A stretch of DNA of 64,000 nucleotides from Vibrio hepatarius (GCF_011806575.1 NZ_JAATOO010000001.1:124001-188000), one strand, 5' to 3'. Positions 45,853-54,711 are shown, numbered from the stretch's first letter. Made by a program: numbers and translations. The notes: generated by a model from the sequence alone, not told the origin.

Positions 45853-47795
45853 TGGAACATCAAAACCCAGTGGCTGAGCAGCCACAAACACCTAAATTCA
45901 GCGTTGGTATCGACTTAGGTACCACGCACTGTGTCATGTCTTACGTTGATACTCACGATGAAGACGCACGCGTCGAAGTGATGCAAATTCCGCAACTTAC
46001 TGCACCTGGCACAGTAGAAACGCGTAGCCAGTTAGGCTCGTTCTTGTACCAACCACACGAGCACGAAATGAACCCGCAATCACGCGTATTGCCATGGTCA
46101 AGCGAGCCGAAAGCATTAGTGGGTGCAATCGCTCGTAACCTAGGTTCTAAAACGCCGATTCGTTTGGTGGCGAGTGCGAAATCTTGGCTTTGCCACGGTG
46201 GTGTTAACCGCCGCGATGCATTTTTGCCAGCGGGCAGCCCAGAAGAAGTCGAGAAAGTATCACCACTTCGCGCAACTGAACTGTACTTAGAGCACCTAAA
46301 AGATGTCTGGAATCATGCTCATCCAAATGATTCTCTGTCTGATCAAGACGTAACGATTACCGTACCAGCGTCGTTTGACCCAGCGGCACGTGACTTAACA
46401 GCAGAAGCTGCTCGTAACGTTGGCTTGGTGCATTTGACTCTCTTAGAAGAGCCACAAGCGGCACTGTACAACTGGATCGATAATAGCAACGACAAATGGC
46501 GCGACGAAGTGTCAGTTGGTGATATCGTGCTGGTGGTTGATATCGGTGGCGGTACCACGGACCTTTCTTTGGTCGAAGTGACAGAAGACAACGGCAACTT
46601 AACCCTTAACCGCATCGCAGTAGGTGAGCACATCCTGCTTGGCGGTGACAACATGGACCTTGCGCTTGCATACCGCTTGAAAATGAAGCTCGCGCAAGAA
46701 GGCAAAGAGCTACAGCCATGGCAAGTTCAGGCGATGACACACGCTTGCCGAGATGCAAAAGAAGCGCTATTGAATGACAGCGAATTGCAATCAGTGCCAA
46801 TCGTTGTTCCTAGTCGCGGCTCTAAACTGCTTGGCGCAACGTTAAAAACGGAACTAACACAAGAAGAAGTTCAGCAAACTCTGGTTGACGGTTTCTTCCC
46901 TAAAATCGCGGTTACTGAGCACCCAGTTCAACGTAACCGCGGAGCACTAACGCAAATGGGTCTGCCGTACGCTCAGGATGCGGGTATCACTCGTCATATC
47001 GCGGCGTTCTTGTCTAAACAAGTGAATGCTCTTTCTATTGCTGGAAATAACAGCGAATCGGCAGCAACGCAAGATTTCAATCCATTCGCAAATATGCCGG
47101 GTATGCCTGGTGGCGAAGCGCGATCAGCTGATTTCATCAAACCAACGGCGATTCTATTTAACGGTGGTGTACTTAAGTCACAACTGTTGTCTGATCGTCT
47201 TGAAGACACCATCAATGAATGGCTTATCGACGCTGATTGCGAAATGGCAAAACGCTTAACGGGCGTTGACCTTGACCTTGCGGTTGCATGCGGCGCATCT
47301 TACTACGGCTCTGTACGTCGTGGTCAGGGCGTGCGTATCCGTGGCGGTATTGCATCAAGCTACTATGTTGGTATTGAAAGCGCGATGCCTGCAATTCCGG
47401 GCATGGCGCCACCAATGGAAGCACTTTGTGTCGCTCCGTTTGGTATGGAAGAAGGTTCGAGCGTTGAAGTCCCAAGCCAAGAGTTTGGTTTGATCATCGG
47501 TCAACCTGTTAACTTCCAGTTCTTTGGTTCTACGGTTCGTCGCGATGATCCAGCTGGTACACACCTAGACCACTGGGGACAAGACGAGTTGGAAGAGTTA
47601 CCAGAGATTCAGGTAACACTACCCGTTTCTGAAGGTCGCCGAGAGGGTGAAGTAGTCCCTGTCACTCTGGCTTCTCGCGTTACTGAACTAGGTACACTTT
47701 ACCTAGAGGCGATCGCAGCCGACAACGGTCAGAAATGGCACGTTGAGTTTGATGTCCGCGAAGACAACAAACAAGATTCAAACGAAGAACAATAA
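45852..47795 (+). CDS. Hsp70-family protein (first paralogue of DUF2760 module)
   Basis: The 647-residue protein has an actin-like ATPase domain of the Hsp70 superfamily. Phosphate loop 1 reads SVGIDLGTTHCVMS (17-30), phosphate loop 2 is VVDIGGGTTDLSLVE (about 227-241), and the adenosine motif is ILFNGGVLKS. Segments AKSWLCH and TVPASFDPAARDLTAEAARNVGL match chaperone ATPases of the HscC/YegD group. A short beta-rich part follows, but the usual DnaK helical lid and its EEVD-like tail are absent. It overlaps the DUF2760 gene by one base. A terminator-like hairpin separates it from the second paralogue. Confidence 0.85.
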   Translation: MEHQNPVAEQPQTPKFSVGIDLGTTHCVMSYVDTHDEDARVEVMQIPQLTAPGTVETRSQLGSFLYQPHEHEMNPQSRVLPWSSEPKALVGAIARNLGSKTPIRLVASAKSWLCHGGVNRRDAFLPAGSPEEVEKVSPLRATELYLEHLKDVWNHAHPNDSLSDQDVTITVPASFDPAARDLTAEAARNVGLVHLTLLEEPQAALYNWIDNSNDKWRDEVSVGDIVLVVDIGGGTTDLSLVEVTEDNGNLTLNRIAVGEHILLGGDNMDLALAYRLKMKLAQEGKELQPWQVQAMTHACRDAKEALLNDSELQSVPIVVPSRGSKLLGATLKTELTQEEVQQTLVDGFFPKIAVTEHPVQRNRGALTQMGLPYAQDAGITRHIAAFLSKQVNALSIAGNNSESAATQDFNPFANMPGMPGGEARSADFIKPTAILFNGGVLKSQLLSDRLEDTINEWLIDADCEMAKRLTGVDLDLAVACGASYYGSVRRGQGVRIRGGIASSYYVGIESAMPAIPGMAPPMEALCVAPFGMEEGSSVEVPSQEFGLIIGQPVNFQFFGSTVRRDDPAGTHLDHWGQDELEELPEIQVTLPVSEGRREGEVVPVTLASRVTELGTLYLEAIAADNGQKWHVEFDVREDNKQDSNEEQ

Positions 47796-47803
47796 GTAAA
47801 TTC

Positions 47804-47832
47804 AAACGGCATCCTTTGGGGTGCCGTTTTTA
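47804..47832 (+). terminator. Terminator-like hairpin between the two Hsp70 genes
   Basis: ACGGCA/TGCCGT extended by a T-G and two C-G pairs gives a 9-bp stem with a 4-base loop, followed by a T run (47827-47831). It would uncouple the second gene partly or wholly from the first two. Confidence 0.7.
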
Positions 47833-47846
47833 AATAAGGTTTTGTC

Positions 47847-50654
47847 ATGGCATCCCCTCGTTTCCTTGTCGGTATCGACTTGGGCACCACCAATACGGTT
47901 GTCGCCTTCTGTGAAATTACCGACGATTTACAACAATCCAAAGTATCCCTATTCGACATTGACCAACTGATTGGCCCAGGAGAGGTAGTACGTAAACCCC
48001 TACTCCCTTCTTTCCGCTACCATCCAGCAGAAGGTCAAATATCACCAAACGACCTCACACTACCTTGGGACGAACAACCTGTCGAAGGCGACATCAAACA
48101 CTTGATCGTCGGTGAGTGGGCACGTGAGCTGGGCGCAAAAGTAGAAGGTCGCCAAGTATCCAGTGCGAAAAGCTGGCTCTCACACCAAGCGGTCGATCGC
48201 AGCTCAGATATCTTGCCATGGGCAGGCGCGAGCGATGTCGACAAGGTTTCTCCGGTTATCGCCAGTGCGAGTTATCTTAACCATATCCGCCAAGCATGGA
48301 ACTATCGCAACCCAAGTAACAAGCTTGAAGACCAAGAAGTCGTGGTTACGGTACCTGCATCGTTTGATGAAACCGCACGTAAACTGACACTAGAAGCGGC
48401 GCAACTCGCAGGCCTACATAAGATTGTCTTACTCGAAGAACCACAAGCCGTGTGCTATGACTGGTATGCTCGCCACCAGCAAACGGCGGCAGATGAGCTA
48501 AAAGACCTGCCATTGATACTTGTTTGTGACGTTGGTGGTGGTACCACTGACTTAAGCCTGATCGAAGCTAAGTTCAATCAAGGTGAACTTGCGCTTGACC
48601 GTATTGGCGTTGGTGAGCACTTGATGCTTGGTGGTGACAACCTTGACTTAGCCCTCGCTCACTTGGCGGAAAGCCGATTCAGTCAGAGTAAAAAGCTCAA
48701 CGCCGCTAGCCTTACCAAACTTATCCAACAAACCCGCAAAGCTAAAGAGCAGTTACTCTCTTCTGGCGCACCGGATGAAGTGAAAATCACGATGCTAGGC
48801 AGCGGTTCGAAACTGCTCGGTGGCACTAAGAGTATCGGCCTAACCAAGCAAGAAGTTCATCAGATTGCGCTGGATGGGTTCTTCCCGCTTTCCGACTTCT
48901 CACAAACACCAGATAAACGTCGTAGTGCAGTGGTTGAGTTTGGCCTCCCTTATGTAGCAGATCCAGCGGTGAGCAAACACGTGGCCGAGTTTTTGGGCTT
49001 ACACCAACAAGTGTCCTACGCAGCACTTGGTCAAGACGATACTAGCAAACCGGCTATCCCGGTCGGTGTACTTCTTAACGGTGGTGTGTTTAATAGTGAC
49101 CTTGTCACGGAACGAGTCACACAGTTACTCTCTAACTGGCGCGGTGCTCCTGTCACGGTGTTAGACAACCCTCACCCAGATTGGTCTGTGGCGTTAGGTG
49201 CCGTAGCATTTGGTAAAGCGCGCCGTGGTGCGCAACTCAAAATTGGCGGTGGTGCCGCTCGTTCGTATTTCTTGCATCTTCAAGAAAAGAACAAAATGGG
49301 CAAAGCACTTTGTCTACTCGCCAAAGGAACTGAAGAAGGTCACGAGATCCGTTTAAGTGGTCGTCGCTTCTCGTTAACGCTTGGCGAACCAGTACGCTTT
49401 AATTTATTGACTTCAACACATGACACATTAACCAACGACACCCAGATTCAAAACGGCGTCATGGTCGACGTTGACCCAGATATATTCGCCCCGCTGCCAC
49501 CTTACATCTCCACCTTGGAAGGTGAAGGAGCCGAGCTTCAAGCCAACCAAAAGGAACGCGTTGAGGTCCAACTAGCGTGTCAGTTAACGGAAGTCGGCAC
49601 ACTGAAAATGGAATGCGTCAGCGTCGATAACGACGCGAAACGCTGGGCACTTGAATTCGAGGTACGGAACCAGAAAGCAGAACAAGGCGAAGAAGAAGTG
49701 CTCTCCCCTCGCCTTACTGAATGTAAAGAGCTGATCACACGCATCTACAGCGGCAATAAGAAGAGTGCCGATTCAAAAGAGATCAAAACGCTAGCCAAGG
49801 ATCTTGAGAAGAAGCTCGGTAAGCGCGACGAATGGGACTTTGCAACGCTGCGCCAGTTGTTCGATGCCTTTGCTCAAGGTCGCAAACGCCGTCGCCGTTC
49901 TGAGCAACACGAAAAAAACTGGTTACGTTTGGCAGGTTTCTCATTGCGTCCCGGTTTTGGTGACGCAACGGACTCTTGGCGTATCGAGCAAGTTTGGGGG
50001 CTCTACCAACAAAGCATTCAATTTAAAAACCATCAAGGTTGGACCGATTGGTGGGTGTTCTGGCGTCGCATCGCCGGTGGTTTGAACCAAGAACAGCAAG
50101 AAACAATCCTAGCTGATATCGCAAAGTATCTTCATCCAGGTGCGATGAAAAATCCTCAGTCGGCAAAAGCGGCTCAGGAGATGGGTTACGAGTCGATGGT
50201 ACGTCTTGCGGCCTCACTAGAACATCTGGAAGTCGAAGACAAAGTGTTGCTGTCTAGCTGGTTCCTAAATAAAGCACTCAACTCTAACCAGTTTGAACAA
50301 GCGCACTGGTGGGCTTTAGGTCGCTTGGCTTCACGCACGCCACTTTACGGTAGCCAACACAATGTTATTCCTCGCGAGCAAGCAGAGCAGTGGTTGCCGA
50401 AACTATTGGATAAGAATTGGCAGAAAGAGCCAATGATCGCCTTTGCTGCGGTGATGATTTGCCGTAAAACAGGTGATAGATTATTCGATATTTCCGATGA
50501 GTTTCGCAATCAAGTATTGGAAAAACTTAAACAAAGTAAAGTTTCACCTTCTTGGGTGACGCTTGTCGAAGAAGTGTCAGAACTTTCTGAAAGTGAGTCG
50601 AGACGCGTATTCGGAGATGCACTGCCAAGTGGTCTAACTCTGGTTAACCATTGA
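47847..50654 (+). CDS. Hsp70-family protein with long C-terminal extension (DUF3731-like)
   Basis: The 935-residue protein begins with an Hsp70-type ATPase: LVGIDLGTTNTVVAF (7-21), CDVGGGTTDLSLIE (about 227), GVLLNGGVFNSDL (about 408) and AKSWLSH. From about 570 onward it has a long helical extension with many Trp and Arg (LRQLFDAFAQGRKRRRRSEQHEKNW, WTDWWVFWRRIAGGLN). I associate this with the DUF3731 C-terminal domain of some bacterial Hsp70s, at moderate confidence. It shares about the same ATPase layout as the preceding gene, so the pair arose by duplication or co-inheritance. The client and partner proteins are unknown. No DnaJ or GrpE gene is nearby. Confidence 0.83.
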   Translation: MASPRFLVGIDLGTTNTVVAFCEITDDLQQSKVSLFDIDQLIGPGEVVRKPLLPSFRYHPAEGQISPNDLTLPWDEQPVEGDIKHLIVGEWARELGAKVEGRQVSSAKSWLSHQAVDRSSDILPWAGASDVDKVSPVIASASYLNHIRQAWNYRNPSNKLEDQEVVVTVPASFDETARKLTLEAAQLAGLHKIVLLEEPQAVCYDWYARHQQTAADELKDLPLILVCDVGGGTTDLSLIEAKFNQGELALDRIGVGEHLMLGGDNLDLALAHLAESRFSQSKKLNAASLTKLIQQTRKAKEQLLSSGAPDEVKITMLGSGSKLLGGTKSIGLTKQEVHQIALDGFFPLSDFSQTPDKRRSAVVEFGLPYVADPAVSKHVAEFLGLHQQVSYAALGQDDTSKPAIPVGVLLNGGVFNSDLVTERVTQLLSNWRGAPVTVLDNPHPDWSVALGAVAFGKARRGAQLKIGGGAARSYFLHLQEKNKMGKALCLLAKGTEEGHEIRLSGRRFSLTLGEPVRFNLLTSTHDTLTNDTQIQNGVMVDVDPDIFAPLPPYISTLEGEGAELQANQKERVEVQLACQLTEVGTLKMECVSVDNDAKRWALEFEVRNQKAEQGEEEVLSPRLTECKELITRIYSGNKKSADSKEIKTLAKDLEKKLGKRDEWDFATLRQLFDAFAQGRKRRRRSEQHEKNWLRLAGFSLRPGFGDATDSWRIEQVWGLYQQSIQFKNHQGWTDWWVFWRRIAGGLNQEQQETILADIAKYLHPGAMKNPQSAKAAQEMGYESMVRLAASLEHLEVEDKVLLSSWFLNKALNSNQFEQAHWWALGRLASRTPLYGSQHNVIPREQAEQWLPKLLDKNWQKEPMIAFAAVMICRKTGDRLFDISDEFRNQVLEKLKQSKVSPSWVTLVEEVSELSESESRRVFGDALPSGLTLVNH

Positions 50655-50661
50655 TGATAAT

Positions 50662-50696
50662 GCGATTTGTCAGCATTTCATGTACTGACAAATCGC
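50662..50696 (+). terminator. Long stem-loop after second Hsp70 gene
   Basis: A 12-bp perfect inverted repeat GCGATTTGTCAG/CTGACAAATCGC with an 11-base loop. The following TCTTAATACC is only moderately T-rich, so it may be a terminator or an RNA-stabilising hairpin. Confidence 0.5.
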
Positions 50697-50919
50697 TCTT
50701 AATACCCAGCTCAGAACTGGCATTTTCAACGATTTCCTGTCACCTCTCTTGCTCCGCCAAACATTAACAAAATGTAACCTGATCCAACTTTTTGTATCAC
50801 ATCGTATATAGTGATTAATGTTGATAAAACGATTACGATGTAAAACATCCTATCAAGTTTCAGCTTGTCGCTGCTCAACACTGGTATTCCATTAACAACA
50901 ATAAAAATAGGATCTATAC

Positions 50920-52233
50920 ATGTTTTTCAATCGCTCTTTGCTGCAAGAAAACCAAAATTTAAAAGAGAAGTTACACGCTCTAACACAAGTTAGAGAAAGT
51001 CTTGAACTCGACATGCTGGGAATTTCTCTCGACCCACGCGGCCAAGTGGTTTCAGTTAATGATAAGTTTTGTACAGAATTAAACTTGCCCGAAAGTAAGC
51101 TTCTAAACCGACACATCACGGAACTGGTTCCTGAATTTGCTCGTAATACCGAACACTTTAGACTAATGAAAGCTGCAGTAGCCGAGGGTAAACACTGGAA
51201 CGGTGCGCTGCAAATTGCCAAAGAGAATGGTGAAGAAGCGTGGTTACGTGCGATTGTTCAACCAATCCGCGATATCAACAGCAAGCTGTTATCTATTGTT
51301 GTGTTTGCCTCTGAGTTGACTCGCACTATTCAAAATTCGCGCGAACAAGAAGACATGCTCAAAGCGTTGAACCGCTCCACAGCAGTGATCGAATTTACCC
51401 TGTCTGGTGAAATCATTCGCGCAAACGATAACTTCCTAAATACCATGGGTTACACCAGCGAGCAGATAGTCGGTAAACATCACAGTATGTTTTGTGATAC
51501 AGAAGAAGCCAACTCTCCTGAATATCGAGAGTTTTGGAAACGACTCGCGAGTGGACAGTTTGTATCCGAGCGTTTTAAACGAATTGACAGCCGTGGTCAG
51601 GTCGTTTGGTTGGAAGCATCGTACAACCCAATCCACAACGACCGTGGTGAACTGTACCGAGTGGTTAAGTTCGCAACCGTCATTACTGACCAAATCAATC
51701 AAGAACAAGCGGTAGCTCAAGCGGCTCTGATCGCACACGATGTTTCGCAAGAAACTGGTCAGCAGACAGAGCAAGGTCGTGAAATTGTTAGCTCAACCAT
51801 TGAGCGCATGACAGCGTTAACCGAGCAGATGAGTCAGGTCAGCGAAAGTATCGAAGCATTAAGCCAACACTCGCAAAAGATCAATGGGTTGGTGAACAGC
51901 ATCAGTGATATTGCAGACCAAACCAACCTTCTGGCGTTAAATGCTGCTATCGAAGCCGCCCGGGCTGGTGAACAAGGTCGTGGTTTTGCGGTAGTGGCTG
52001 ATGAAGTAAGAAACCTTGCCTCAAGAACCAACTCAACCACAGAAGAGATTGGTAGCGTCGTTGCTGAAAACGTTCGTAGAATGGCGGAAGCAGTCGAACT
52101 TATCGCTAAGTGCCACGCTCAAGCGGGTGAAGCGCTGGCACTGTCTACCGAAGCAGGCCAGACCATGGAAGATATCCAAACAGGTGCGAACAAGGTGGTC
52201 AACGCGGTTAATCAGTTCAGCCGAAACCTCTGA
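50920..52233 (+). CDS. Soluble PAS-PAS methyl-accepting chemotaxis protein
   Basis: The 437-residue chemoreceptor has no membrane segment or signal peptide, so it should act in the cytoplasm. It begins with a coiled segment ([15 protein letters not shown]), then two PAS domains (about 30-130 and 145-255; blocks [14 protein letters not shown] and [17 protein letters not shown]). The signalling hairpin follows, whose tip reads [20 protein letters not shown] (about 328-347), then [13 protein letters not shown]. The protein ends soon after, without a CheR-tethering pentapeptide. The Aer-like PAS layout suggests redox or ligand sensing. A terminator follows. Confidence 0.9.
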   Translation: MFFNRSLLQENQNLKEKLHALTQVRESLELDMLGISLDPRGQVVSVNDKFCTELNLPESKLLNRHITELVPEFARNTEHFRLMKAAVAEGKHWNGALQIAKENGEEAWLRAIVQPIRDINSKLLSIVVFASELTRTIQNSREQEDMLKALNRSTAVIEFTLSGEIIRANDNFLNTMGYTSEQIVGKHHSMFCDTEEANSPEYREFWKRLASGQFVSERFKRIDSRGQVVWLEASYNPIHNDRGELYRVVKFATVITDQINQEQAVAQAALIAHDVSQETGQQTEQGREIVSSTIERMTALTEQMSQVSESIEALSQHSQKINGLVNSISDIADQTNLLALNAAIEAARAGEQGRGFAVVADEVRNLASRTNSTTEEIGSVVAENVRRMAEAVELIAKCHAQAGEALALSTEAGQTMEDIQTGANKVVNAVNQFSRNL

Positions 52234-52261
52234 TTAATTCTATTGAAAAAATCGTTTATTG

Positions 52262-52294
52262 AAGCGGCTTACGAAAGTGAGCCGCTTTTTTGTT
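52262..52294 (+). terminator. Terminator of chemoreceptor gene
   Basis: An 11-bp stem AAGCGGCTTAC/GTGAGCCGCTT with one wobble closes a GAAA tetraloop and is followed by a T run. Confidence 0.9.
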
Positions 52295-52421
52295 TTTCGC
52301 CATTTTTGTTAGTTTCACAAAATTAACCTTGAGAATATATATGCATAATTTTAGAATGCGCACGCAAAATTAAGTACATCATTTTGCATAACAATAATTA
52401 TATTTAAGGTCAGCCAAAGCA

Positions 52422-52565
52422 ATGAAACTAAAAGTGTACTTTCCAACTGGGAAAACAGTAACTTACCACAACAATCTAGAGCACCTGATGAAGTCGTTTG
52501 ACATCGCAGGGATCAGCTACCAGCTCGTTGATGGTACCAATGCACTAAAGCACTCTCCACGCTAA
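52422..52565 (+). CDS. Small hypothetical protein, 47 aa
   Basis: A 47-codon frame starts MKLKVYFPTGKTVTYHNNLE and ends ALKHSPR. It is not long enough for a 60-codon cut-off. AAGG stands 11 bases before the ATG. The hydrophobic/polar pattern (KLKVYFPTGKTVTY, then ISYQLVDGTNALK) suggests two beta strands around one helix, like a tiny folded domain. It is followed directly by an inverted repeat. I know of no family name. The flanking terminators on both sides make it an independent transcription unit. A chance ORF is possible but less likely given its composition. Confidence 0.6.
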   Translation: MKLKVYFPTGKTVTYHNNLEHLMKSFDIAGISYQLVDGTNALKHSPR

Positions 52566-52575
52566 CGCTAAGAGA

Positions 52576-52598
52576 CAGGCCAGAGTCACTCTGGCCTG
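52576..52598. terminator. Bidirectional stem-loop, 47-aa gene / small lipoprotein
   Basis: A 10-bp perfect stem CAGGCCAGAG/CTCTGGCCTG with a 3-base loop lies between convergent genes. The T tract is weak on both sides. Confidence 0.55.
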
Positions 52599-52600
52599 AT

Positions 52601-52786
52601 TTAGCAATTGCCCTTCTTTGCTTGTCCTGGTGGACAAAACGAGCGTCGACCTTTGCGCTTATAGTCGTAGTCAGACCCCTTAGTATTGAGTTTAACTTCA
52701 ACGTCTTGGTATTCCCCTTCTACTCGGGTCAACTGACAACCAGACAACAATGCCCCCATCACCAGTGCAACTAAAATACTCTTCAT
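52601..52786 (-). CDS. Small lipoprotein, 61 aa
   Basis: The protein starts with a lipoprotein signal (MKSILVALVMGALLSGCQL); the lipobox LSGC makes Cys17 the lipidation site. The mature part of about 45 residues is charged (TRVEGEYQDVEVKLNTKG) and ends in a Cys/Lys/Gly-rich tail (FCPPGQAKKGNC) that could form a disulfide. Gln after the Cys favours transport to the outer membrane by the Lol system. I do not recognise a family. It is convergent with the 47-aa gene. Confidence 0.75.
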   Translation of the reverse strand: MKSILVALVMGALLSGCQLTRVEGEYQDVEVKLNTKGSDYDYKRKGRRSFCPPGQAKKGNC

Positions 52787-52887
52787 GAATCAACATCCTC
52801 CATATATGTCGCAGACTTTAAGCGCTGAGCCATTTAGAATGTCATTGACTGGTTATCTTTTGTTTAGACAATGTTAAACCCAACAAG

Positions 52888-53604
52888 ATGGAGAACAGCA
52901 CCGTGGTTTTAGAAAAATACGAAGACATTTATCATCGAGCTGCCGAGCGTAAAGGCGGAGAAGCCAAGCTAGAAGCTCTTCTTTCTACACCACTAACTAA
53001 AGAGCAGGTTGCTGCAATCCCTAATGATCGCTGGTTATCCGCGTTTAGCATGAAAATTTTCCAAAGTGGCATATCTTGGAGTGTGGTAAGAAACAAATGG
53101 CCAAACTTCGAAGAAGTGTTCTTTGAGTTTAAAATCGAACCTTTGTTAATGCTGTCTGACGAACAATGGGACAATAAAGCCGCAGACACGCGTATTATCC
53201 GTCATCACGCGAAAGTGAAGTCAATTCAGGCGAACGCACAAATGATTCATGAAGCTTCATTAAAGCACGGTTCATTCGGCAATATGGTTGCCAACTGGCC
53301 GAGTGAAGAGATCACCGAATTATGGGCGCACCTCAAAAAACACGGTAACCGTTTGGGCGGGAACACTGGCCCTTATTCGTTGCGCCAGTTGGGCGTAGAC
53401 ACCTTTATCCTATCGGGTGACGTGGAAGCGTATTTACGTAACTGCAAAGTGATTGAAGGTGGTCGAGATACTCGACGTTCGCTTCAAGCGGCGAGCAAGG
53501 CTTTTGCTCAGTGGCAAAAGGAAAGTGGGCGTAGCCTAACGCAAATCAGTCAAACTATCGCCTTTAGCTCGGGAGACAACCGAGTGCTAAGCCCTATTGA
53601 ATAA
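52888..53604 (+). CDS. DNA-3-methyladenine glycosylase I (Tag)-like protein
   Basis: The 238-residue protein has the Tag/adenine-glycosylase fold: IFQSGISWSVVRNKWPNF, ADTRIIRHHAKVKSIQANAQM and PYSLRQLGVDTFILSGDVEAYLRN. The gene may encode a base-excision enzyme. Key residues differ from E. coli Tag: the position of catalytic Glu38 appears as Lys in MKIFQSG, and the N-terminal and C-terminal zinc-snap Cys/His pairs are absent. It may thus belong to a distinct branch with another substrate. ATG 52888 has a weak ribosome site; GTG 52903, with GGAG at 52890-52893, is a good alternative giving VLEKYEDIYHRAAER. Confidence 0.72.
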   Translation: MENSTVVLEKYEDIYHRAAERKGGEAKLEALLSTPLTKEQVAAIPNDRWLSAFSMKIFQSGISWSVVRNKWPNFEEVFFEFKIEPLLMLSDEQWDNKAADTRIIRHHAKVKSIQANAQMIHEASLKHGSFGNMVANWPSEEITELWAHLKKHGNRLGGNTGPYSLRQLGVDTFILSGDVEAYLRNCKVIEGGRDTRRSLQAASKAFAQWQKESGRSLTQISQTIAFSSGDNRVLSPIE

Positions 53605-53646
53605 ACACGCATTTTTAAACGGGTGGCTTTTCTTGCCTCGAAGCGT

Positions 53647-53668
53647 GGGCGTCATCTCCTGACGCCCA
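53647..53668. terminator. Stem-loop between tag-like gene and ohrR
   Basis: A perfect 8-bp stem GGGCGTCA/TGACGCCC with a 6-base loop lies between convergent genes. No T run follows on either strand, so terminator function is uncertain. Confidence 0.4.
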
Positions 53669-53697
53669 ATCATCAAAACTGATTCAAGTACAATTCT

Positions 53698-54156
53698 TCA
53701 GTCGAGCTTAGTCAGAATTTTTTTACACAAGCGCTTAAGCTCGAGCATTTCGTCCAGTTCAATATCAACCTTGCACTTAATCGCATTCGGCACTTGCTGC
53801 GCTCTCAGTTTTAACTCTCTGCCTTGCTCGGTGAGATTTAGCACTCTCACACGCTCATCCTGAGTACTGCGTGCTCGCTCCACATACCCTTTGACTTCTA
53901 AACGTTTTAACAACGGTGTTAGCGTTCCTGAGTCGAGATGCAGACGATGTCCCACATCTTTAACACTGACACCATTTTGCTCCCATAACACCATCATCAC
54001 TAAATATTGAGAATAAGTCAGGTCAAGCTCATCCAGTAATGGGCGATAAGCTCTGATCACCGCATTCGCGGCGCTATATAACGGAAAACAGACTTGGTTA
54101 TCCAAGCGCAATTTTTCATCATCGCGTAATTGGGAAGCCCCTTGGCATTGATTCAT
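53698..54156 (-). CDS. ohrR: OhrR-type MarR organic hydroperoxide sensor
   Basis: The 152-residue MarR-family repressor has the sensing cysteine C23 in LDNQVCFPLYSAAN, the hallmark of OhrR. The winged helix follows: DLTYSQYLVMMVLWEQ, VSVKDVGHRLHLDSGTLTPLLKRLE as helix-turn-helix, and ERARSTQDERVRVLNLT as the wing. A further Cys near the C-terminus (RLCKKIL) could form the resolving disulfide of two-Cys OhrRs. It is divergent from ohr, its expected target, with three similar dyads between the genes. Confidence 0.92.
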   Translation of the reverse strand: MNQCQGASQLRDDEKLRLDNQVCFPLYSAANAVIRAYRPLLDELDLTYSQYLVMMVLWEQNGVSVKDVGHRLHLDSGTLTPLLKRLEVKGYVERARSTQDERVRVLNLTEQGRELKLRAQQVPNAIKCKVDIELDEMLELKRLCKKILTKLD

Positions 54157-54177
54157 TAAACATCACTCACAAAATAA

Positions 54178-54189
54178 ATTGCGCACAAT
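54178..54189. promoter_or_regulatory. OhrR operator candidate 1
   Basis: ATTGCGCACAAT, an ATTG-N4-CAAT dyad, lies upstream of the ohr -35 and 20 bases before ohrR. Confidence 0.55.
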
Positions 54190-54193
54190 ATAC

Positions 54194-54221
54194 TTGTGTT
54201 ACTCGATTATTTCGATATAAG
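54194..54221 (+). promoter_or_regulatory. ohr promoter
   Basis: TTGTGT (54194-54199) and TATAAG (54216-54221) are spaced by 16 bases. Confidence 0.5.
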
Positions 54222-54248
54222 ATTGCAAGCAATTAGATTGTACGCAAT
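54222..54248. promoter_or_regulatory. OhrR operator candidates 2 and 3
   Basis: ATTGCAAGCAAT (54222-54233) and ATTGTACGCAAT (54237-54248) are two more ATTG-N4-CAAT dyads, 3 bases apart. They start directly after the -10 of the ohr promoter and cover the expected start of transcription, as a repressor site should. Confidence 0.6.
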
Positions 54249-54270
54249 ATAAATTATTGAGGAATACCCA

Positions 54271-54693
54271 ATGACAACACTATACAAAACTCAAGCTACT
54301 GCTCTTGCTGGTCGTAACGGTCAAGTTAAAACTGATGATGGATTACTGGATGTCGGTTTGTCTTATCCCAAAGAAATGGGCGGTAATGGCCAAGCAACTA
54401 ACCCAGAACAATTGTTCGCAGCTGGTTACGCCGCGTGTTTTTCCAACGCTATTTTACACGTAGCACGTGAAGCGAAAGTGGCATTGAAACAAGCGCCTGT
54501 GACGGCTGAAGTCGGTATTGGTCCAAATGATAAAGGTGGGTTTGCACTTACTGTCAGCCTTGCTGCTGAGCTTGAACTGCCAATCGAACAAGCGATTGAA
54601 CTGACGCGTACTGCTCACCAAGTGTGCCCATATTCAAACGCGATACGTGGCAACATCGATGTTCAAGTTACCGCCAACGGTGAAGCGATTTGA
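54271..54693 (+). CDS. ohr: Organic hydroperoxide reductase Ohr
   Basis: The 140-residue enzyme reduces organic and fatty-acid peroxides using a thiol (lipoyl) donor. The two catalytic cysteines are visible: C56 in GYAACFSNAIL and C119 in HQVCPYSNAIRG. Conserved YKTQATALAGRNGQV and GNGQATNPEQLFAAGYA match the Ohr rather than the OsmC branch. The ribosome site TGAGGA precedes the ATG. The gene is regulated by the divergent ohrR product. Confidence 0.95.
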   Translation: MTTLYKTQATALAGRNGQVKTDDGLLDVGLSYPKEMGGNGQATNPEQLFAAGYAACFSNAILHVAREAKVALKQAPVTAEVGIGPNDKGGFALTVSLAAELELPIEQAIELTRTAHQVCPYSNAIRGNIDVQVTANGEAI

Positions 54694-54711
54694 CTGGTTT
54701 CATTGCCCCAA

